Of a stretch of 11,687 nt of DNA, positions 7,626 to 11,687 are shown one piece after another. The notes below the pieces were generated by a model, which made no database searches, was not told the DNA's origin, and saw only the letters and a list, made by a program, of their open reading frames with translations. The translations under genes and the position numbers were made by a program. Position 1 is the first letter of the stretch. Every line of letters starts with the position of its first letter. Source of the stretch: DASPXY01 sp038227745 (GTDB lineage Bacteria; Planctomycetota; Planctomycetia; Gemmatales; Gemmataceae); assembly GCA_038227745.1 (NCBI GenBank), contig JBBRPS010000282.1, positions 1 to 11,687 of the forward strand. Reading direction: 5' to 3'.

Positions 7626-8348
7626 CTAGTCGGGGGCGGGGAGGACGAGGACGAACACGTTGCCGGACGCCTCGGGCCGCACGCTCAGGCTACCGCCGCA
7701 CTCGCCGAGGGTCTCCTGCACCAGGACCCACTCCAGGCGGTCGCCGGCCCCCGGCGGTTCCTCCGCGCCGGCCAGGCGCGCCGGCGGCAGACCATCGCGC
7801 CGCGGGTCAACGACCGTCAATTCTACCCCGCCGGGCACGCGGCGCGAACGGATCCTGAGCCGGCACGCCTCGTCGCCCGCCAGGAGGGAGCGCAGCAGCC
7901 GCAGCAGGCCGTCGTGCAGCAGCCGACGCGGTGCGGCGACGCGGTCGGCGTCCGGGCCGAGGCGGCAGTCGAGGGCGGAGCCGGCGTGCAGGTTCTTGAT
8001 CTCAGCCGCCACCTCGGCCGCCAGCTCGGCGAGGCTGACGGCCTCGGGCGGACGCTGCTCGCAGCCGAGGCGAGCCAGCTCCTTGAGGTTGCTCACCAGG
8101 CCCTGGGCGCGCTGGGCGGCGGCGGCGGCACGGCGGACATAGTCCTGGCCGTCAGCGCTGAGCCGCTGCCGCTCCTCCAGCTGCAGTACCTGGAGCAGGC
8201 CCTGGACCGCCACGAGTTGGTTGGGCAGATCGTGGCCGAGGATCTTCCGCAAGTGGCCAAGGAGGCGTTCCGCCCGCGCAGCCTTGCCGCCCTCCCCAGC
8301 AGGTGTTTCTGACGTCGTCAAGGGGATACCGCCCTGGAGCGTGTCCAT
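7626..8348 (-). CDS. Small histidine-kinase-like protein with degenerate ATPase domain
   Basis: This is a 240-residue cytoplasmic protein. The start at ATG 8348 was chosen because kinase-like sequence begins soon after; the frame continues 109 residues upstream but that part is low-complexity. The ribosome site is weak. Residues 29-57 form a DHp helix with HDLPNQL, giving phospho-histidine H39, acidic D40 and N43. A second helix with many alanines (70-95) completes the dimer hairpin. The C-terminal part aligns by eye with a HATPase: LLHDGLLRLLRSLLAG stands at the N-box but both usual asparagines are replaced (R150, S154); DPRRDGLPP replaces DxGxG; and GDRLEW (202-207) replaces GxGLGL, followed by a well-kept VLVQETLGECGGSLSV. 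ATP binding therefore looks lost. It may act as a phosphotransfer protein like Spo0B or ChpT, or as a regulatory pseudokinase. Its gene precedes the hybrid kinase gene by 50 bases. Confidence 0.85.
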   Translation of the reverse strand: MDTLQGGIPLTTSETPAGEGGKAARAERLLGHLRKILGHDLPNQLVAVQGLLQVLQLEERQRLSADGQDYVRRAAAAAQRAQGLVSNLKELARLGCEQRPPEAVSLAELAAEVAAEIKNLHAGSALDCRLGPDADRVAAPRRLLHDGLLRLLRSLLAGDEACRLRIRSRRVPGGVELTVVDPRRDGLPPARLAGAEEPPGAGDRLEWVLVQETLGECGGSLSVRPEASGNVFVLVLPAPD

Positions 8349-8688
8349 GAGCGAACCTCGCCCCCCGTCAAGAGAGGTCGCAACTTCGTCCGCTCGTGAA
8401 GGAGTTCCGGAAAAGGGAAGAGGGCGAACCCGGGCGGTGGCGTCGCGGCCCGGCCCCTGCCCTTTGAACGCTGTTGTATCCCGTGCGGGCGGAAAAAGAA
8501 GAACGGGACAGCCAAACCTCATCCGCAAAACTTCCGGAGGGACGGAGCCGGAGGGACAAGGACTGCTCATCCAGCCCGGCGGCGGACCCTCGAAACCTTG
8601 CCGGGCCGCCTGCCGAATCCCTGGAAATTCCTCTTGCGTCGTTCGGACGTCCTCGCTATATCCATCGCCTCTCAAGCACTACACCTTT

Positions 8689-8810
8689 CCTCCCGGCACA
8701 TCTCTTAATGTGCGGAGGCCTGACCCCTGGTGGGGGAGGAGCTCTCACGCCCACCAGCGGCGCGGGGTGCTGCGGCGGCGCGGGGGAACGACTTGTTCCC
8801 GTGCCCCGCC
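8689..8810. other. Cluster of three tandem hairpins upstream of the export gene
   Basis: Hairpin one spans 8689-8718: 11 pairs with a two-base bulge, CCTCC and GCACAT pairing with ATGTGC and GGAGG. Hairpin two is CTGGTGGG (8727-8734) with CCCACCAG (8750-8757). Hairpin three is GGGAAC (8784-8789) with GTTCCC (8795-8800), with possible weaker outer pairing. On the plus strand they could be part of a long leader before the export gene. In DNA this GC-rich, chance stems are common. Confidence 0.35.
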
Positions 8811-8973
8811 GGCTGCGGGAAAGGCCGGGAAACAGACGATGAGGGGGCGGCGGAGTCGGCCGTGGGCACCCCGCGCAGCGCGGGCGTGCCCTGGGGACGG
8901 CCGGCATACGGGGGATCCCACGGGGTTACCGGAGACCGCGCTCGCTCCGGCGCCGCGCGCGTTCACCCAAACC

Positions 8974-8980
8974 GAAGGAG
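8974..8980 (+). promoter_or_regulatory. Ribosome binding site of the export gene
   Basis: GAAGGAG lies seven bases before ATG 8988. It decides the start against in-frame codons as far upstream as 8730, and the new start is followed at once by a hydrophobic export signal. Confidence 0.8.
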
Positions 8981-8987
8981 TCGGGAG

Positions 8988-10304
8988 ATGTTGATTCGAG
9001 GACAGCAAAAGCTCCTCGCCCTGTTCTGGGCGGTGCTGGGGACCTGCCTGGCGAGCATCGGGTGCCTGGAGCCGACGGGGGCGGTGAGTCCGGCGATCAA
9101 CGGCAGCGCGGCCTTCCAGGGACAGCCGCTCGGCTGCGTCTCCTGCACGACGGCCGCCGGCTCCCTGCCCGCGGGGGCCCCGGGCGCGGCCGGCGTCGTG
9201 CAGACCGCCTACCAGCCCGGTTCGGAGCCGGGGGGCAAGGTCGTGACGGCCTCGTACGCGCAGATCACGCCGGCCGGGCAGTTGCCGCCCGGCGGTGACC
9301 ACCTCATGCCCGAGCCGGGCCACGACGACGGCCACGGCGCGGTGTCGCCGGGGCCGCTGCCGGTCGAGCTGCGGCCCACCTCGCACCCGCCGTACACCGT
9401 CGCGCCGGCGGACATTCTCTACATCGACTCGCTGCGCCTCATCCCGCGGCCGCCCTACCTCATCGAGCCGCTGGAGGCGCTGCTGATCCAGGTGACGAAC
9501 ACGCTGCCCAACCAGCCGATCAACGGCATCTTCACGGTCTCGCCCGACGGCACGGTCAACCTCGGGTTCGGCTACGGCGTCCTGCGCATCGCCGGCATGA
9601 CCGTCGATCAGGCCCAGGCCGAGGTCACGCGGGTCCTGGGCGGCACCCTGCGCGATGCCAGGGTGTCGGTGGCCCTGGTGCAGTACCGCGGCATGCAGCA
9701 GACGCGCGGCCAGCACCTGGTGCGGCAGGACGGCACCATCGGCCTGGGCACCTACGGCGCCGTGTACGTCGCCGGCCTGACCCTGGGGCAGATCAAGTGC
9801 GTCCTGGAGAACTACCTGTCGAAGTGGTTCCTCAATCCGCAGATCTCGGTGGACGTGGCGGCCTACAACAGCAAGGTGTACTACGTGATCGCCGACGGCG
9901 GCGGCTTCGGCCAGTCCGTCATCCGGCTGCCGATCACCGGCAACGAGACGGTCCTCGACGCCATCGCGAACGTCCAGGGCCTGCCGCCGATCGCCTCGAA
10001 GCGGCGCATCTGGGTGGCGCGACCGGCGCCAGCTGGGCACTGCTACCAGGTCCTGCCAGTGGACTGGCGGGCGATCACCGAGGGCGGCGCGACCGATACG
10101 AATTACCAGCTCTTCCCCGGCGACCGCGTCTTCGTGAGCGCCAACCGCCTGATCGCCTTCGACAACTACCTGTCGATGGTCTTCGCCCCGATCGAGCGTG
10201 TCCTCGGCCTGACGCTGCTGGGCAACTTCACGGCCCAGAGCTTCCGGAACAACGGGAGTAGCAACGGCAACAACGGCTTCGGCTTCGTGGCCGTCGGCCG
10301 GTAA
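8988..10304 (+). CDS. Polysaccharide biosynthesis/export protein (Wza-like, Poly_export and SLBB)
   Basis: This is a 438-residue exported protein. Residues 1-26 form a signal (LLALFWAVLGTCLASIGC) ending in C26; SIGC is only a marginal lipobox, so lipoprotein processing is possible but unsure. Residues 27-130 are a Gly/Pro/Ala-rich linker. The Poly_export region shows two copies of its motifs: YTVAPADILYI (136-146) and YLIEPLEALLI (157-167), then DGTVNLGFGYGVLRIAGMT (187-205) and DGTIGLGTYGAVYVAGLT (248-265). An SLBB-like part follows (about 297-345, YYVIADGGGFGQSVIRLPIT), and LFPGDRVFV (375-383) near the end. Wza-type proteins form outer-membrane channels for polysaccharide chains. No Wzc-type kinase, glycosyltransferase or flippase is in the window, so the polymer is unknown. 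Two small secreted-protein genes follow on the same strand. Confidence 0.93.
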   Translation: MLIRGQQKLLALFWAVLGTCLASIGCLEPTGAVSPAINGSAAFQGQPLGCVSCTTAAGSLPAGAPGAAGVVQTAYQPGSEPGGKVVTASYAQITPAGQLPPGGDHLMPEPGHDDGHGAVSPGPLPVELRPTSHPPYTVAPADILYIDSLRLIPRPPYLIEPLEALLIQVTNTLPNQPINGIFTVSPDGTVNLGFGYGVLRIAGMTVDQAQAEVTRVLGGTLRDARVSVALVQYRGMQQTRGQHLVRQDGTIGLGTYGAVYVAGLTLGQIKCVLENYLSKWFLNPQISVDVAAYNSKVYYVIADGGGFGQSVIRLPITGNETVLDAIANVQGLPPIASKRRIWVARPAPAGHCYQVLPVDWRAITEGGATDTNYQLFPGDRVFVSANRLIAFDNYLSMVFAPIERVLGLTLLGNFTAQSFRNNGSSNGNNGFGFVAVGR

Positions 10305-10317
10305 CGACGCCTGAGTG

Positions 10318-10356
10318 AGGGCCGGGAGTGTCGTCGCGGACGGCATTCCCGGCCTT
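10318..10356 (+). terminator. Putative terminator after the export gene
   Basis: GGCCGGGA (10320-10327) pairs with TCCCGGCC (10347-10354), extended by a G-T and an A-T pair, and TTT follows at 10355-10357. It starts 14 bases after the stop codon. The 19-base loop is long and the T-run short, so this is a weak intrinsic terminator. Confidence 0.5.
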
Positions 10357-10459
10357 TCCGGCAAAATGGGTGCATCCGGCCCCCGGGTACGGCCGATGCT
10401 GAAAGAAGCGAGGGCCGCCGGGCGGGAGGAGTACAGCGTCCTTACCCTGCTCGGCTCGT

Positions 10460-10488
10460 TTGACAAACCCGGCAGCACGTGCATTACT
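10460..10488 (+). promoter_or_regulatory. Putative sigma-70 type promoter for the secreted-protein gene
   Basis: TTGACA (10460-10465) is a perfect -35 hexamer. A 16-17 base spacer leads to CATTAC or ATTACT near 10482-10488, which matches the -10 consensus at only three positions. It lies about 120 bases before ATG 10610. The -35 match is good and the -10 match is poor. Confidence 0.35.
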
Positions 10489-10512
10489 TGATGCAGTGAC
10501 AAATCCGGATTT
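10461..10512. repeat. Direct repeat and 12-base palindrome near the promoter candidate
   Basis: TGACAAACCCGG (10461-10472) recurs as TGACAAATCCGG (10497-10508), 11 of 12 identical and 36 bases apart. The second copy overlaps a perfect palindrome AAATCCGGATTT (10501-10512). The arrangement looks like a possible operator pair. No regulator is identified. Confidence 0.5.
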
Positions 10513-10609
10513 ACCGTTCGGACCGCCACGCTGCTCGCCACCGGACCTGCGTGTGTGACGCCGCCCCGGGCAGCCGGCGCGAACGGTCAGCCAGGAAAAG
10601 AGTGCGATC

Positions 10610-11044
10610 ATGAAGCGTTTCACGTTGGCTGCCCTCGCAGCCGTGGCCCTGCTGCCGGCGCTGGCGCCGGGACGGGCGAGCGCCCAGTTCCCCTACCAGC
10701 AGCCGCTCGGCGTCAACCCCTCCAAGCGGCCGGCCATCAGCCCCTACATCAACATGATGCAGGGGGGCAACCCGGCGATCAATTACTATGGCCTGGTGCG
10801 CCCGCAGATGGACACGAACCGGGCCATTCAGAGGCTGGCCATCGGGCAGCAGCAGCAGTTCGGGCAGGCGCAGCCCGGCGGCGCGTTCCTCTCCAACCAG
10901 GACGGGAACCTCGGCGGGATGCCGGCCACGGGGCACGCCACCTCGTTCTTCAACTACTCGACCTACTTCCCGGCGGGGACGGCCGGGGGACAGACGGGGG
11001 CGTCGAGCGTCGGCCAGCGGCCCGCCGGCCGCACCGGGCGGTAA
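10610..11044 (+). CDS. Small secreted hypothetical protein
   Basis: This is a 144-residue protein that begins with a classic signal peptide (MKRFTLAALAAVALLPALAP) with a likely cleavage after ASA (residue 25). The mature part is rich in Gln, Gly, Asn and Pro and has no cysteine. It contains INMMQGGNPAINYYGLVRP (47-65), then MDTNRAIQRLAIGQQQQFGQ (67-86), a Gly-rich stretch, and a patch FFNYSTYF (113-120). I do not recognise a named domain, but the pattern NPAINYYGLVRP looks familiar from small secreted planctomycete proteins. It is probably exported by Sec and may sit in the cell envelope. The ribosome site (AGGA, about 13 bases upstream) is rather far. The position after the export protein suggests a surface-related role, which is inference. 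Confidence 0.82.
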   Translation: MKRFTLAALAAVALLPALAPGRASAQFPYQQPLGVNPSKRPAISPYINMMQGGNPAINYYGLVRPQMDTNRAIQRLAIGQQQQFGQAQPGGAFLSNQDGNLGGMPATGHATSFFNYSTYFPAGTAGGQTGASSVGQRPAGRTGR

Positions 11045-11055
11045 CCCCCGTGGCC

Positions 11056-11095
11056 TCTTTCTCCCCTCTGCCGTGGCCGGGAGAGGGGAGAAAGA
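11056..11095. terminator. Hairpin between the two secreted-protein genes
   Basis: TCTTTCTCCCCTCT (11056-11069) pairs perfectly over 14 bases with AGAGGGGAGAAAGA (11082-11095) across a 12-base loop. It begins 12 bases after the first gene's stop. No T-tract follows on the plus strand, so it may stop transcription weakly, protect the upstream mRNA, or be a short palindromic repeat. Confidence 0.6.
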
Positions 11096-11133
11096 AACGA
11101 CCGCCCTCGCGGGGGCGCCGGCAAGAATCTACC

Positions 11134-11140
11134 AAGGAGG
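11134..11140 (+). promoter_or_regulatory. Ribosome binding site deciding between GTG 11141 and ATG 11147
   Basis: AAGGAGG ends directly before GTG 11141, which is too close for initiation there. It is six bases from ATG 11147, which is ideal. The ATG was therefore chosen. Confidence 0.85.
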
Positions 11141-11146
11141 GTGCCA

Positions 11147-11566
11147 ATGTCCTTTCAAGGCATTGCCGTCAAGTTGAGGATGCTCTGCGTACCCCTGGCG
11201 CTCCTGCTCGGGGTGCAGGGGACGGTGTTCGGCCAGGACTGCTGCGGGCCGTCGTGCCAGCGGCACCACTGCCCGCCGCCGTTCAAGCACTGCATGGAAG
11301 GGCCGCCGCGCATTTGCATCAAGAAGGGCTGCCCGCGGCCCGTGTGCCCGCCCGGATGCGACACGCCGAACTGGGGCTACTACCAGCCGTGCTGGCGCCC
11401 CTGGCCGTGGCCGCCCGACTGGTCGCACTGCCCCTACCCCGTCCCCGCCGGCGCCGTTGGGCCGTGCCCGCAGGGCGCCATGGTTCCAGGCTCTCTGAGC
11501 ATCCCGGGCGACGCCGGACACTCGCTGCCGGCCCCGCGCCGGCTCGAAACCAACCCCGGACTCTGA
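11147..11566 (+). CDS. Small secreted Cys/Pro/Trp-rich hypothetical protein
   Basis: This is a 139-residue protein. Residues 1-29 are a signal peptide (hydrophobic core MLCVPLALLLGVQGTVFG). The mature part has 12 cysteines: 32, 33, 37, 42, 49, 57, 62, 67, 71, 82, 95 and 107. Between them lie many prolines and a striking aromatic block NWGYYQPCWRPWPWPPDW (75-92). The C-terminal 30 residues lack cysteine. No enzyme motif is seen. The cysteine number suggests disulfide cross-links or metal binding outside the cytoplasm. I recognise the block (NWGYY, CWRPWPWPPDWSHCP) as resembling hypothetical proteins from Gemmata-like planctomycetes, with no known function. The gene follows the other secreted-protein gene by 102 bases, with a hairpin between them, and a strong terminator-like hairpin follows it. 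Confidence 0.85.
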   Translation: MSFQGIAVKLRMLCVPLALLLGVQGTVFGQDCCGPSCQRHHCPPPFKHCMEGPPRICIKKGCPRPVCPPGCDTPNWGYYQPCWRPWPWPPDWSHCPYPVPAGAVGPCPQGAMVPGSLSIPGDAGHSLPAPRRLETNPGL

Positions 11567-11586
11567 GAACCATTCCGACCACGGCT

Positions 11587-11626
11587 GCGGAGGGCCGGCG
11601 CGAGCGATCTCGCGCCGGCCCTCCGC
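11587..11626. terminator. Perfect 18-bp hairpin after the Cys-rich gene
   Basis: The arms 11587-11604 and 11609-11626 pair perfectly over 18 bases around CGAT. It begins 20 bases after the stop codon. It is placed like a terminator, though only a short CTTT lies after it. It is very GC-rich. Confidence 0.7.
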
Positions 11627-11659
11627 GCTTTGCGGCGAACGGCCGGCGTAAGCCGGCTG

Positions 11660-11687
11660 GTACGGCACCCCACGTGGGGTGCCGTAC
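11660..11687. repeat. 28-base perfect palindrome at the right edge
   Basis: The last 28 bases are fully self-complementary, centred on CACGTG. Just before it, GCCGGC-GTAA-GCCGGC (11642-11657) forms a further small hairpin. The palindrome is cut by the window end, so its true arms may be longer and may include a mirror of the GCCGGC unit. It has the look of the other long intergenic palindromes here, but a different sequence. Confidence 0.85.

Larger units (their letters stand above)
8349..8987. other. Gene-free divergent region between the kinase operon and the export gene
   Basis: These 639 bases should hold promoters for both flanking transcripts. Long open frames run into it from both genes, but their translations are Arg/Pro/Gly-rich and start before good ribosome sites, so I read the region as non-coding. 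Three small hairpins lie in a row at 8689-8810. No clear -35/-10 pair, tRNA or repeat family was seen. Confidence 0.6.
10305..10609. other. Intergenic region with terminator-like hairpin and promoter candidate
   Basis: These 305 bases hold a terminator-like hairpin right after the export gene, then a region with a consensus -35 hexamer, a direct repeat and a 12-base palindrome. This suggests that the following secreted-protein gene has its own promoter. No gene is apparent. Confidence 0.6.

Noticed and set aside
5947..7629. A 560-codon open frame on the plus strand opposite the hybrid kinase
   Set aside because: Its translation is Gln/Arg/Val/His-rich without domains, while the opposite strand encodes a complete kinase with all catalytic motifs. 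It is an antisense shadow caused by high GC.
8349..8675. N-terminal extension of 109 residues on the small kinase-like protein
   Set aside because: Pro/Gly/Arg-rich with no domain; the kinase-like fold starts after 8348. The internal start is not strongly marked, so a moderately longer form cannot be fully excluded.
8730..8987. N-terminal extension of 86 residues on the export protein
   Set aside because: Low-complexity sequence ahead of a good ribosome site, an ATG and an export signal at 8988.
8745..10541. A 598-codon open frame on the minus strand opposite the export gene
   Set aside because: No recognisable domain and no ribosome site. It mirrors the codon bias of the export gene.

Overview
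The window reads as a GC-rich planctomycete chromosome segment, most likely from the Gemmataceae or a relative. The evidence is a Planctomycete-cytochrome-C/DUF1549 protein, a TAT-exported Gfo/Idh/MocA oxidoreductase, a soluble hybrid histidine kinase, small secreted proteins of a type I associate with Gemmata-like genomes, and long palindromes in intergenic spaces. No tRNA, rRNA, CRISPR array, transposase gene or phage gene was seen. The taxonomic assignment is by recognition, not by search.

Layout: (1) 1-1325, minus: the N-terminal 441 residues of a PSCyt1/DUF1549 protein that runs off the left edge, followed by about 490 bases without a gene. (2) 1817-2631, plus: a 77-residue zinc-ribbon/membrane protein and a RibD-C/DHFR-like reductase, probably co-transcribed. 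(3) 2778-4106, minus: a TAT-signal Gfo/Idh/MocA oxidoreductase, divergent from (4) 4468-5502, plus: a ROK-family sugar kinase. (5) 5632-8348, minus: a two-gene signalling operon. Its first gene is a small histidine-kinase-like protein with an intact phospho-acceptor histidine motif but ruined ATP-binding boxes; the second is a REC-PAS-HisKA-HATPase-REC hybrid kinase. (6) 8988-11566, plus: a polysaccharide export protein with duplicated Poly_export-type motifs, followed by two small secreted proteins, one very Cys/Pro/Trp-rich.

How the genes may work together: the oxidoreductase and the sugar kinase share a divergent control region and fit carbohydrate catabolism. The two kinase genes could form one phosphorelay. 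The export protein and the two secreted proteins may belong to the cell surface or an exopolysaccharide. These links are inferred from position only.

The most unusual feature is a set of long, nearly perfect inverted repeats of unrelated sequence in gene-free spaces: 2672-2729, 4357-4406, 5516-5630 (nested) and 11660-11687 (cut by the right edge), plus shorter terminator-like hairpins at 10318-10356, 11056-11095 and 11587-11626. The other item worth a second look is the degenerate kinase paired with the hybrid kinase. I found no clearly new multi-gene system; most of the window is ordinary planctomycete housekeeping and accessory content.
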